A stretch of 64,000 bases of DNA from NCEH01 sp040049195 (lineage in GTDB: Bacteria; Pseudomonadota; Alphaproteobacteria; Rhizobiales; Xanthobacteraceae): assembly GCF_040049195.1 (NCBI RefSeq), contig NZ_JBDZDL010000003.1; one strand, 5' to 3'. The notes below the pieces were generated by a model, which worked only from the letters and a program-made list of their open reading frames with translations, ran no database searches and was not told where the DNA came from. Made by a program: the position numbers and the translations under genes. Numbering within the stretch: position 1 is the stretch's first letter; the number at the start of each line of letters is the position of its first letter. Below are positions 8,301 through 18,381 of the stretch, piece after piece.

Positions 8301-9698
8301 ATGAACGCCAATCTGGCCGCGCTTCTTTACCTGGTTGCGGGCATTCTCTTCGTGCTGGCGCTGCGGGGGCTCTCGCACCCCACCACGTCGCGTCAGGGCA
8401 ATATGTTCGGCATGGTCGGCATGGCGATTGCCGTGCTCACCACGCTCGCACTCTCGCCTCCCGCCGACATTCTCGGCTGGGTGCTGGTGATCGCCGGCAT
8501 CGGCATCGGCGGCGGCATCGGCGCGGTTGTCGCCCGCCGCATCGCCATGACCGCCATGCCGCAGCTGGTCGCGGCCTTCCACTCGCTGGTCGGCCTCGCC
8601 GCGGTGCTGGTGGCGGCGGCGGCTCTCTATGCCCCGGCGGCGTTCGGCATCGGCGAACCCGGCAACATCCACGGCGCCAGCCTGATCGAGATGACGCTGG
8701 GCGTCGCCATCGGCGCGATCACCTTCACCGGCTCGATCATCGCCTTCGCCAAGCTCAACGGCAACATGTCGGGCAAGCCGATCATGCTGCCGGGCCGCCA
8801 CTTCATCAACGGCGGCCTCGCGCTGCTGCTGGTGGTGCTGATCATCGCCTTCGTGATGACCGGCTCGATCCCGCTGTTCTGGATCATCACCATCCTGTCG
8901 CTGGTGCTGGGCGGCCTGCTGATCGTGCCGATCGGCGGCGCCGACATGCCGGTGGTCGTGTCCATGCTCAACTCCTATTCGGGTTGGGCTGCGGCCGGCA
9001 TCGGCTTCACCCTGGGCAACACCGCGCTCATCATCACGGGCGCGCTGGTGGGCTCCTCGGGCGCGATCCTGTCCTACATCATGTGCAAGGGCATGAACCG
9101 CTCCTTCATCTCGGTCATCCTCGGCGGCTTCGGTGGCGAAGTGGCGGGGGGTGCCGGCGGCGCGGTGGAGAGCCGCCCGGTGAAGCAGGGCTCGGCGGAC
9201 GATGCCGCCTACATCATGAAGAACGCCCAGAAGGTCATCATCGTGCCGGGCTACGGCATGGCGGTGGCACAGGCCCAGCACGCCTTGCGCGAAATGGCCG
9301 ACAAGCTGAAGGAAGAGGGCGTCGAGGTGAAGTACGCCATCCATCCAGTGGCGGGCCGCATGCCCGGGCACATGAACGTGCTGCTGGCGGAAGCCCAGGT
9401 GCCTTACGACGAGGTCTTCGAACTGGAAGACATCAACAGCGAGTTCGCCCAGGCGGACGTGGCCTTCGTCATCGGCGCCAACGACGTGACCAACCCGGCC
9501 GCGAAGACCGACCCGTCCTCCGCCATCTACGGCATGCCGATCCTGGATGTCGAAAAGGCCAAGACGGTGCTGTTCATCAAGCGCGGCATGGGCTCCGGCT
9601 ATGCCGGCGTGGAGAACGAGCTGTTCTTCCGCGACAACACCATGATGCTGTTCGGCGACGCCAAGAAGGTCACCGAGGAAGTCGTCAAGAACCTCTGA
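8301..9698 (+). CDS. pntB: Proton-translocating NAD(P) transhydrogenase, subunit beta
   Basis: A 465-residue beta subunit: about nine transmembrane helices (residues 1-270), then the NADP(H)-binding dIII domain. The dIII dinucleotide motif GYGMAVAQAQ lies near residue 316, and HPVAGRMPGHMNVLLAEAQV and IGANDVTNPAAK are family signatures. It supplies the NADPH-forming site of the inner-membrane complex with PntA and PntAB, providing NADPH for biosynthesis. It is ten bases after pntAB, and a strong terminator follows at 9727, closing the operon. Confidence 0.97.
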   Translation: MNANLAALLYLVAGILFVLALRGLSHPTTSRQGNMFGMVGMAIAVLTTLALSPPADILGWVLVIAGIGIGGGIGAVVARRIAMTAMPQLVAAFHSLVGLAAVLVAAAALYAPAAFGIGEPGNIHGASLIEMTLGVAIGAITFTGSIIAFAKLNGNMSGKPIMLPGRHFINGGLALLLVVLIIAFVMTGSIPLFWIITILSLVLGGLLIVPIGGADMPVVVSMLNSYSGWAAAGIGFTLGNTALIITGALVGSSGAILSYIMCKGMNRSFISVILGGFGGEVAGGAGGAVESRPVKQGSADDAAYIMKNAQKVIIVPGYGMAVAQAQHALREMADKLKEEGVEVKYAIHPVAGRMPGHMNVLLAEAQVPYDEVFELEDINSEFAQADVAFVIGANDVTNPAAKTDPSSAIYGMPILDVEKAKTVLFIKRGMGSGYAGVENELFFRDNTMMLFGDAKKVTEEVVKNL

Positions 9699-9726
9699 TC
9701 GCTCACGCGGGACGGGACGAAAGAGA

Positions 9727-9764
9727 GGCCGCCGGAGCGCAAGCCCGGCGGCCTTTCTCATTGC
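9727..9764 (+). terminator. Rho-independent terminator of the pnt operon
   Basis: AGGCCGCCGG (9727-9736) pairs perfectly with CCGGCGGCCT (9746-9755) across a nine-base loop and is followed by TTTCTCATT. It lies 28 bases past the pntB stop. Confidence 0.8.
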
Positions 9765-9796
9765 GGCAAGGTGGAGCGGCGGCGGCGGAAAGCCGC

Positions 9797-10681
9797 TCAG
9801 GCGGCGAAGAAGGCCACGAGGCGGGGAATGACCTGCTGTGGCGCCTCGTCCATCAGCCAATGGCCCGAAGCCGCCACCACCACGCCCTCCACATGCTCCG
9901 CCACGAGCCGGCCCTGGGCGATCAGGAATTCGCCCGAGGCCTTCTCGCCGGTGAGCACCAGCATGGGCATGGTGAGCTTGGTTTTGGCGAAGCCGGCAAA
10001 ATCGGCGGCGTCCTGCTCGAACGCGCGGAACACCTCGAACCCCGCCGCCATGCCGCCGGGCTGCGCATAGGCCGCCGCATAAAACTGGCGATCCGCCTCC
10101 GAGACCGAATGGGCGGGATCGGCCGCGAAATCGTTCCAGAAATGCTCGAAATAGATCCGCTCGCGCCCCTCCACGAGGGCGAGCGGCGTCTTGCCGTAGA
10201 AGTGGAAATGCCACAGATCGCGCATCAGCCACACATTCTTCCAATCCCCGACGCCGGGGAGGAAGGCATCCATGAGCGCGATGCGCGTCACCTCTTCGGG
10301 ATATTGGGCGGCATAGGCATAGGCCACCATCAAACCGATATCGTGCCCCACCACACCGGCGCGGGTGATGCCGAGGGCCGTGGCGAGGTCATGGACGTCG
10401 CGCGCCATCGAGGCCTTGTCATACCCGCTCTCCGGCTTCGAAGAGGCGCCAAACCCGCGCAGGTCGGGCGCGATCACGCGGTGCGTCCTGGCGAGTTCGG
10501 CGATCAGCGGCCGCCACATATGGCTGGTCTGCGCATAGCCGTGCAGCAGAAGCACCGGCTCGCCTTCCCCCGCCTCCAGATAGTGCAGGCGCAGCGGGCC
10601 AAGCTCGACGAAGCGGCTCGCGATGTCCAAGCCCAGATCGTCTTCTCCCGGCGTTCCCGATGTCCCTTGGTCCGCATTCAT
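9797..10681 (-). CDS. Alpha/beta hydrolase, epoxide hydrolase / haloacetate dehalogenase type
   Basis: A 294-residue alpha/beta-hydrolase. The oxyanion-hole motif is LLLHGYAQTSHMWRPL; the nucleophile elbow is VVGHDIGLMVAY, with Asp rather than Ser as nucleophile, as in epoxide hydrolases and haloalkanoate dehalogenases. The catalytic His is probably in VVVAASGHWLMDEAPQQ. A cap domain lies between. Start 10681 has GGGGAGGA eight bases upstream, favoured over an ATG at 10732. It lies downstream of cynS on the same strand, 120 bases away; a link to cyanate use is not evident. Confidence 0.88.
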   Translation of the reverse strand: MNADQGTSGTPGEDDLGLDIASRFVELGPLRLHYLEAGEGEPVLLLHGYAQTSHMWRPLIAELARTHRVIAPDLRGFGASSKPESGYDKASMARDVHDLATALGITRAGVVGHDIGLMVAYAYAAQYPEEVTRIALMDAFLPGVGDWKNVWLMRDLWHFHFYGKTPLALVEGRERIYFEHFWNDFAADPAHSVSEADRQFYAAAYAQPGGMAAGFEVFRAFEQDAADFAGFAKTKLTMPMLVLTGEKASGEFLIAQGRLVAEHVEGVVVAASGHWLMDEAPQQVIPRLVAFFAA

Positions 10682-10800
10682 CTCGGCGTCCTCCCCCGCG
10701 TGCAGGAAGAGGAAGGATAGCAGGAAACCCACGCCCGGGGCCGGCGGATCCGCCGGCCCGCGGGATCTCCCGCGTTTCTTCGCCCGCGGGCGGCTGGTGC

Positions 10801-11283
10801 TCAGCTTTCCTTGAAGCCGTATTCCGGCGTGCCCTGCTCCGCGCCGTAATATTTGTAGGGCAGGAACTTGCCGCTCATGGTCAACTTCACGCGGTCGCCC
10901 TTGGGATTGGCGAGGCGCTCCATGTCGATGTCGAAATCGATGGCGGACATGATGCCGTCGCCGAACTCCTCCTCGATCAGCGCCTTGAACGCCGGACCGT
11001 TCACCATCACCATTTCGTAGAAGCGATAGATCAGCGGGTCGGTCGGCGGCATGGGCATGCCGCGGTAGGGCACTTCGTTCAGCATGCGCTCCTCGACCTC
11101 GGACAGGCCGAACAGGTCGGCAGCCGCTTTGGCCAGCGGCTTGACCAGCTTCATCTGGCCGAGCAGCGCGCCCACCACCAGCATCGGCGACATGCCGCCG
11201 ATCTCATCGGTGATGTATTTCCAGGTCCAGCCCTTCTCGCGCTTGATGTCGAGGATCTTCTCCGTGAGTTCTTCGCGCTTCAT
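10801..11283 (-). CDS. cynS: Cyanase (cyanate hydratase)
   Basis: A 160-residue cyanase that converts cyanate plus bicarbonate to ammonia and CO2 (via carbamate), both detoxifying cyanate and releasing nitrogen. The N-terminal helical domain (1-80) and C-terminal catalytic domain are complete; the catalytic triad by alignment with E. coli CynS is Arg87 and Glu90 in YRFYE and Ser113 in GDGIMSAI. Length matches the family (156 in E. coli). It is the last gene of the cynABDS operon, 40 bases after cynD, and is expressed from the sigma-54 promoter at 14487 unless an internal promoter exists. Confidence 0.97.
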   Translation of the reverse strand: MKREELTEKILDIKREKGWTWKYITDEIGGMSPMLVVGALLGQMKLVKPLAKAAADLFGLSEVEERMLNEVPYRGMPMPPTDPLIYRFYEMVMVNGPAFKALIEEEFGDGIMSAIDFDIDMERLANPKGDRVKLTMSGKFLPYKYYGAEQGTPEYGFKES

Positions 11284-11323
11284 GTTCTTCTCCTTTTGCC
11301 TCGGGCGTTTGAAATGAGAGGGG

Positions 11324-12214
11324 TCACGCCGCCCGCTGGTCGCCGTCGGGCGAAGGCGGGGTGGACGCGGTGGGGCGCACCACCGGGGGATGGCGGTGGT
11401 CGTATCCGGCGGGGCGCTGGTCCTTGAAGGTCTTCGAGCGCTCCACCAGGAAGTCGATGAGATGGTTGCGCACGGCGTAGAAATCGCCCTGCTTGTGGAT
11501 GTCGAGGCGGCGGCGCTCGCGCGGCAGGGGATTCTGCACGATCTCGGCGATGGTGGCGTTCGGGCCGTTGGTCATCAGCACGATGCGATCGGCAAGATAG
11601 ATCGCCTCGTCCACGTCGTGGGTGATCATGAACACGGTCTGGCCGGTCTCCAGGCAGATGCGGCGCACCTCGTCCTGCAACGTGCCGCGGGTCAGCGCGT
11701 CGAGCGCGGAGAAGGGTTCGTCCATCAGCAGCATCTTGGGCTCGATGGAGAGCGCGCGGGCGATGCCGACACGCTGCTTCATGCCGCCCGAGAGTTCCGA
11801 GGGGCGCTTGTTCTCCGAGCCCTTGAGCCCGACCACCTCGATGAAGCGCATCGCATGGTCGCGCACCTGCGTCCGGCTCCAGCCCTTGTGGCGGGAGGAA
11901 ACCGCATAGGCCACATTGCCGAGCACGGTCAGCCAGGGCAGAAGGGCGTGGCTTTGGAAGATCACGGCGCGGTCGAGCGCCGGGCCCTCGATGGCCGCGC
12001 CGTCCACCACCACCGCGCCGTCGTCCGGGCGGTCGAGGCCGGAGAGGATGTTCAGCACGGTGGTCTTGCCGCAGCCGGAATGGCCGATGATGCAGGCGAA
12101 CTCGCCCTTGTTCATGGAGAACCAAAGATCCTCGAACACGGTCGTGGTGCGTCCGCCAGCCGCCTGGAAGCGGCGGGAGATGCCTTCGATGGAAACATAG
12201 CGGGGCTCACTCAT
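11324..12214 (-). CDS. cynD: Cyanate ABC transporter ATP-binding protein (NrtD/CynD type)
   Basis: A 296-residue ATPase of the nitrate/sulfonate/cyanate ABC importer family. Walker A GHSGCGKTT is at residues 44-52, the signature LSGGMKQR at 141-148 and Walker B MLLMDEPFSALD at 161-172. A C-terminal extension of about 40 residues is Pro/Arg-rich and not part of the ATPase fold. It powers uptake through the permease encoded next. Assignment to cyanate rather than nitrate rests on the gene order cynA-cynB-cynD-cynS, as known in cyanobacteria, and on absence of nitrate reductase genes nearby. Confidence 0.87.
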   Translation of the reverse strand: MSEPRYVSIEGISRRFQAAGGRTTTVFEDLWFSMNKGEFACIIGHSGCGKTTVLNILSGLDRPDDGAVVVDGAAIEGPALDRAVIFQSHALLPWLTVLGNVAYAVSSRHKGWSRTQVRDHAMRFIEVVGLKGSENKRPSELSGGMKQRVGIARALSIEPKMLLMDEPFSALDALTRGTLQDEVRRICLETGQTVFMITHDVDEAIYLADRIVLMTNGPNATIAEIVQNPLPRERRRLDIHKQGDFYAVRNHLIDFLVERSKTFKDQRPAGYDHRHPPVVRPTASTPPSPDGDQRAA

Positions 12215-12219
12215 GCGCC

Positions 12220-13074
12220 TCACTCCGGAAAGGTGACGAGGCGGGCGACGAAGGCGAGGATCTGGTCGAGCAGCATGCCCATCACGCCGATCACCAGTAT
12301 GGCGATGATCACATTGGTGATGGAGAGGTTGTTCCACTCGTTCCAGACGAAATAGCCGATGCCGGTGCCGCCCACGAGCATCTCGGCCGCGACGATCACG
12401 AGCCAGGCGATGCCGATGGAAATCCGCATGCCGGTGAGGATGGTCGGCGCGGCGGCGGGCAGGATCACGGTGAAAGCCCGCTTGAACGGACCCACCTCCA
12501 GCGTGCGCGCCACGTTCAGCCATTCCTTGCGCACGCTGGCCACGCCGAAGGCGGTGTTCAGCAGCATCGGCCACACCGAGCAGATGAAGATGACGAACAC
12601 CGCCGAGATACCGCTGTCCTTGATGGTGTAGAGCGCGAGCGGCATCCAGGCGAGTGGCGAGATGGGCTTGAGCACCTGGATGAAGGGGTCGAGCGCCTTG
12701 CTCATCAGTGCCGACATGCCGATGAGGAAGCCGAGCGGGATCGCCACCAGCACGGCGATTCCGTAGCCGATCAGCACCCGGCCCAGCGAGAAGGCGAGCT
12801 GGATGCCGAGGCCCTTGTCGTTCGGCCCCTTGTCGTAGAACGGATCGGACAGGAGCTTGATGAGCTGAGCGCCCACGTCCAGCGGGCTCGGCATGGCCGA
12901 TTTGCCGGTGGTGGCAGTGAGGCCCATGAGCTTGGCATATTCCGGATCCATGCCGGAGGCCGCGCCCGGCCCGCCGGCGCCGAAGCCGGCGGTGGCGCCC
13001 TGCCAGATCAGCAGGAACACCGCCAGCAACAGCACCGAAACCAGGGCCGCGCGCAAGGTCAGCGAAGACGTCAT
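12220..13074 (-). CDS. cynB: Cyanate ABC transporter permease (NrtB/CynB type)
   Basis: A 284-residue inner-membrane permease of the nitrate/taurine ABC family with about six helices. The EAA-type loop is LEVGPFKRAFTVILPAAAP, the contact point for the ATPase; SIGIAWLVIVAAEMLVGGTG is the following conserved helix. The start at 13074 (MTSSLTLRAAL) overlaps the stop of cynA by a few bases, implying coupled translation; an open frame to 13110 is not needed. Works with CynA and CynD to import cyanate or a related anion. Confidence 0.88.
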   Translation of the reverse strand: MTSSLTLRAALVSVLLLAVFLLIWQGATAGFGAGGPGAASGMDPEYAKLMGLTATTGKSAMPSPLDVGAQLIKLLSDPFYDKGPNDKGLGIQLAFSLGRVLIGYGIAVLVAIPLGFLIGMSALMSKALDPFIQVLKPISPLAWMPLALYTIKDSGISAVFVIFICSVWPMLLNTAFGVASVRKEWLNVARTLEVGPFKRAFTVILPAAAPTILTGMRISIGIAWLVIVAAEMLVGGTGIGYFVWNEWNNLSITNVIIAILVIGVMGMLLDQILAFVARLVTFPE

Positions 13075-13078
13075 GGGC

Positions 13079-14434
13079 TCAGGCCCGCTTGATCGCGAAG
13101 CTCGCCACATAGGCGTCGGGCTTGGCGGGATCGAACGGCTTGCCCATGACGACGATGGTCTTGGTGGGCGCCGGCGGGGTGAGGCCCATGTCCTTCATCA
13201 CGGCGGCGCATTCGGTGGCCAGGAACACCTGCTTGGCGATGCCGGCATAATCCACGTCGCCCTTCACCTGGCCCCAGCGCTTCATCTGGGTGAGGATCCA
13301 GATGGCGAAGGAATCGTACGGGAACGGCTCGAAAGTGACCCGGTTCGGGTCCTTCTTGATGTTGCCGAGGCCGTCCGCATAGGTGCCCGTGAGCACCTGT
13401 TCCAGCACCACCGGGGGGGCGTTGAGATAGTTCGCGGGGGCGATGGCCTCGGCGATCTCCTTGCGGTTCTCGGGCTTCTGGGCATAGGCGCTGGCGTCGA
13501 TGATGGCGCGCAGCAAGGCGGCATAGGTGTTGGGATTGGTGGTGACGAATTCCTTGCTGGCGGAGAACGAGCAGCAGGGGTGACCGTCCCAGATCTCCTT
13601 CGACAGGATATGGATGAAGCCCACCCCGTCATAGACCGCGCGCTGGCAGATGTTGTCCGGGGCCAGGAATCCGTCGATGTTCTCGGCGCGCAGGTTGGCG
13701 ACCATCTCCGGCGGCGGCACCGAGCGCAGCTGCACGTCCGCGTCGGGATCGACGCCGTGCTCCGCCAGGTAATAGCGCAGCAGGTAATTGTGCATGGAAT
13801 AGTCGAACGGGATCGCGAGCTTGAAGCCCTTCCAATCCTTCGGGTCGCGCTTGTCCTTGTGCTTCATGGCGAGCGTGATCGCCTGGCCGTTGATGTTCTC
13901 GATGGCCGGCACGGAGAAGGGAATGGGATTGGAGCCGAGGCCCATCGAGATGGCGATGGGCATGGGCGAGAGCATGTGGGCGGCGTCGTATTCCTTGTTG
14001 ATGGTCTTGTCGCGCACCACCGCCCAGCCGGCGGTCTTCACCACGTCCACGTTCAGGCCCTGCTTGGTGTAGAAGCCGAGCGGGTGCGCCATGATGATGG
14101 GCGTCGCGCAGGTGATGGGGATGAAGCCGACCTTGAGGTCCTTTTTCTCGATCGGCCCGGTGCCTTGCGCAAAGGCTTCCGTGACCATGCCCATGGGCAG
14201 GAATTGGGCAAGCGCCGCGGCGACCGTCGTGCCGCCGATGGCCTTCAGGAAGGCGCGGCGATGGGCATCCTGCGGAAACAGGGCGTGCAGCACCGTCTTT
14301 TCCACCAGGCTGCCATAGCGCGCTTCTTCCGATGCGCGGGCTGCGGCCTCGTGTTCCGCCGCCGAGCGGTGCCGGCCGCAGGCGCAGCCGGAAAACAAAC
14401 GGGAAAAGCGCCGGAAGGTGTCTTTGCTCGTCAT
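13079..14434 (-). CDS. cynA: Cyanate/nitrate-type ABC transporter substrate-binding protein (CmpA/NrtA family)
   Basis: A 451-residue periplasmic binding protein of the CmpA/NrtA family. It has an unusual N-terminus: about 57 residues with a Cys/His cluster (CACGRH at about 17-22) precede a twin-arginine-type export signal RRAFLKAIGG and a hydrophobic stretch ending near AFAQ. The mature domain begins KKDLKVGFIPITCATPIIMA, the anion-binding lobe typical of the family. Binding of cyanate is inferred from the operon. The start at 14434 has GAGG upstream, and the sigma-54 promoter lies 53-68 bases upstream. Confidence 0.88.
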   Translation of the reverse strand: MTSKDTFRRFSRLFSGCACGRHRSAAEHEAAARASEEARYGSLVEKTVLHALFPQDAHRRAFLKAIGGTTVAAALAQFLPMGMVTEAFAQGTGPIEKKDLKVGFIPITCATPIIMAHPLGFYTKQGLNVDVVKTAGWAVVRDKTINKEYDAAHMLSPMPIAISMGLGSNPIPFSVPAIENINGQAITLAMKHKDKRDPKDWKGFKLAIPFDYSMHNYLLRYYLAEHGVDPDADVQLRSVPPPEMVANLRAENIDGFLAPDNICQRAVYDGVGFIHILSKEIWDGHPCCSFSASKEFVTTNPNTYAALLRAIIDASAYAQKPENRKEIAEAIAPANYLNAPPVVLEQVLTGTYADGLGNIKKDPNRVTFEPFPYDSFAIWILTQMKRWGQVKGDVDYAGIAKQVFLATECAAVMKDMGLTPPAPTKTIVVMGKPFDPAKPDAYVASFAIKRA

Positions 14435-14486
14435 GGACCGCCTCGTTCGCTATGGGCCTGGAAGAAACGCGCTCTCCCTGACGTTA

Positions 14487-14502
14487 AGCAAGGCACGTGC
14501 CA
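14487..14502 (-). promoter_or_regulatory. Consensus sigma-54 (-24/-12) promoter of the cyanate operon
   Basis: Read on the minus strand the site is TGGCACGTGCCTTGCT, an exact fit to TGGCAC-N5-TTGCW with GG and GC separated by ten bases. It points into cynA, with the expected transcription start about 40 bases before the cynA ATG. The divergent activator gene and its inverted-repeat site lie upstream of it. Confidence 0.9.
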
Positions 14503-14556
14503 GCGGCGAATCGTTAAATTTCCTCAATGCAATCAATGGCCTGGGAAAACGCCTGG

Positions 14557-14613
14557 ATTTACGATTTTTCGTCATTTATGATTTTCCGTAATTCAACTTC
14601 CGAAAAATCGTAA

Positions 14614-14615
<2 letters not shown>
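14557..14615. promoter_or_regulatory. Enhancer/operator: 15-bp perfect inverted repeat plus a third copy
   Basis: ATTTACGATTTTTCG (14557-14571) is repeated as its exact reverse complement at 14601-14615. A third copy, ATTTATGATTTTCCG (14574-14588, 13 of 15 identical), lies between in the same orientation as the first. The array lies about 55-115 bases upstream of the sigma-54 promoter, where an enhancer-binding protein would act, and its right arm overlaps the activator's own ATG (14614), where binding would repress that gene. Confidence 0.75.
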
Positions 14616-16533
<1,918 letters not shown>

Positions 16534-16593
16534 GAGCGTGGCGAAGGGCCGTTTCCGTGCCGCGCCACCGCGTCGATGCCGGCCGGTCGCCGC

Positions 16594-17172
16594 TCAGTCC
16601 CGGCCGGCGTTCAGCCGGTGGGCGATCCATGCGAGGCCGGAATCGGCGATGCCCATCGCCTCCAGCGCATGGACGGTGAAGAGCACATAATCCCGGTTCG
16701 GGCCGGATTTCCCATGGGCGCGCCGCACCAGGTGAAGCTGGTCTTCCAGATCCAGGCGCCGGGCATATTGCGCATGGCTGCGGTTCACCAGATAGGCGAC
16801 CGCGGATACGTCGCGCCGCGATCCATCCAGAATCTGCACCCGCCGCACCCGCTCGCGATAGACGCCGGAGATCTGCTCCCGCCCGGTGAGATAGGCATGG
16901 GTCTGCGCCCAGTCCTCGGGCGCGATGCGATAGGCGATGCCGCGACACGAGCCGCCGAGGTCCAGGCCCAGCACCAGGCCGGGCTGTTCCGGGGTGCCGC
17001 GATGGTGAAAGGAATAGACGCACAGCGCCCGGTGCGCGCCGAGCAGGCGCGCCTCCGCTTTCTCCGCGAAGGCGAAGCCGGGATTCCACATCAGCGAGCC
17101 ATAGGCGAAGACCCAATGGTCGTGGGGCATTTGTGCGGGGGAGATCATCGCGGCGCGGGCCGGCATTGACAC
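16594..17172 (-). CDS. Gamma-glutamylcyclotransferase, ChaC-like
   Basis: A 192-residue ChaC-family protein. The nucleotide-like loop YGSLMWNPGF near residues 24-33 is the family signature and GVYRERVRRV holds part of the active site; ChaC enzymes cleave glutathione to 5-oxoproline and Cys-Gly in the cytosol. The catalytic Glu could not be assigned with certainty by eye. Two downstream starts (17166, 17148) are possible; none has a clear ribosome-binding site. It is divergent from the DUF2125 gene. Confidence 0.87.
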   Translation of the reverse strand: MSMPARAAMISPAQMPHDHWVFAYGSLMWNPGFAFAEKAEARLLGAHRALCVYSFHHRGTPEQPGLVLGLDLGGSCRGIAYRIAPEDWAQTHAYLTGREQISGVYRERVRRVQILDGSRRDVSAVAYLVNRSHAQYARRLDLEDQLHLVRRAHGKSGPNRDYVLFTVHALEAMGIADSGLAWIAHRLNAGRD

Positions 17173-17304
17173 GGAACGTTCATCGTCGCCTAACAGCGTC
17201 TTCTTCCCTCTGCAAGGGCAAGCGCCCCGGCTTGTCCGGGCGGGCCGTATTTCCGGCTATTCGTACAGGCATTTTCGGCACCGGACTGATTATTAGGAAC
17301 GCTC

Positions 17305-18369
17305 ATGACCGATACTTCGCCCGCGCCGCGTCGCCGCAAGAGCTGGATCGTCGCCATCCCGTTCGCTCTGGTGGTGATTCTAGCCATCGGCTGGTGCGGC
17401 CTGTGGTTCTATGCCGCCGGGCGCGCGGAACGGGAGATCGACGCCTGGATCGTGCGCGAGAAAACCCTCGGCCGGATCTGGAATTGCGGCGAGCGCAGCC
17501 TCGGCGGCTTCCCCTTCCGCTTCGAGCTGCTGTGCAAGTCGGCGACCCTGGAGACCCAGGGCGGCGACCCGCTGCGCATCAGCGCCGCCAATGCCCATGC
17601 GGTGGCGCAGGTTTGGGCGCCAAACCATATCGTCGCCGAGTTCGCCGCACCCGCGCGGGTCGAAGATCCCAAGACCGGCCGCGTCTATGAGGCCAACTGG
17701 AGCCTGTTGCAGATGAGCGGCATCGGCGACACCAGCGGGCGGCCCCAGCGCTTCGCCCTGGTGGTGGACCAGCCCGACGTGAAATGGGTGTCCGCCCCCG
17801 GCGCGGAGGCGCTGCCGGTGCTGTCCGCCAAGCATCTTGAGATCCATGCCCGCCGCAATCCGGCGACCACCGCGGTTCCGGACGGCGTGGACTATGCGGC
17901 CTCCATCGATGCGGGCGAAAGCGCCGCCCTGGCTGCCGCGGGCGCCACCGGCCCGCTGAACCTCAATCTGCAGGGCACCGTGACGGCGGCGGAGGATTTT
18001 CGGCCGATGGCCGTCACCGACCGGCTGCGCGCCTGGGCGGCCGCCGGCGGCATCTTCAAGCTCGACACGCTGACCATCACGACCCCCAAGGCGGCGGTCA
18101 GCGCGTCCGGCGCGCTCGCCCTCGATACCGCGGGCCGGCTGAACGGAGCCGTCAATGTCGGCTTTGCCGGCATCGAGGAAGTGACGCGGAACCTGTCGCG
18201 CAGCGGCCTCATTCCGCAGGAGATGGCGCCCATCGTCGGCGCTCTGGCGCTTGCGGGAAAGCCCGGGGATGTCGCCGGCCGCAAGGGCGCAACCTTCTCC
18301 CTGCTGCTGAAGGAAGGCGTACTCCAGCTCGGCAAGTTCCCGGTCGGGATCATTCCGCCGCTCTATTGA
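17305..18369 (+). CDS. DUF2125 domain protein, membrane-anchored
   Basis: A 354-residue DUF2125 protein of unknown function. A basic start (APRRRKSW) precedes one transmembrane anchor (IVAIPFALVVILAIGWCGLW); the rest, expected in the periplasm, begins with AGRAEREIDAWIVREKTLGR and the cysteine-containing strand WNCGERSLGGFPFRFELLC, the family hallmark. The repeated beta-strand pattern resembles AsmA-like lipid-transfer folds, but this is inference. It converges on the prephenate dehydrogenase gene; this neighbourhood recurs in alphaproteobacteria. Confidence 0.85.
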   Translation: MTDTSPAPRRRKSWIVAIPFALVVILAIGWCGLWFYAAGRAEREIDAWIVREKTLGRIWNCGERSLGGFPFRFELLCKSATLETQGGDPLRISAANAHAVAQVWAPNHIVAEFAAPARVEDPKTGRVYEANWSLLQMSGIGDTSGRPQRFALVVDQPDVKWVSAPGAEALPVLSAKHLEIHARRNPATTAVPDGVDYAASIDAGESAALAAAGATGPLNLNLQGTVTAAEDFRPMAVTDRLRAWAAAGGIFKLDTLTITTPKAAVSASGALALDTAGRLNGAVNVGFAGIEEVTRNLSRSGLIPQEMAPIVGALALAGKPGDVAGRKGATFSLLLKEGVLQLGKFPVGIIPPLY

Positions 18370-18381
18370 GCGGCCCCGCCC

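Noticed and set aside
8211..10244. 677-codon minus-strand frame opposite pntB
   Set aside because: Rich in His, Asp and Arg with no domain, and it covers both pntB and part of the real hydrolase gene.
10747..10800. Possible terminator in the GC-rich gap between cynS and the hydrolase gene
   Set aside because: Short inverted GC runs occur (GGCGGATCCGCCGG) but no T-tract or convincing loop; left uncalled.
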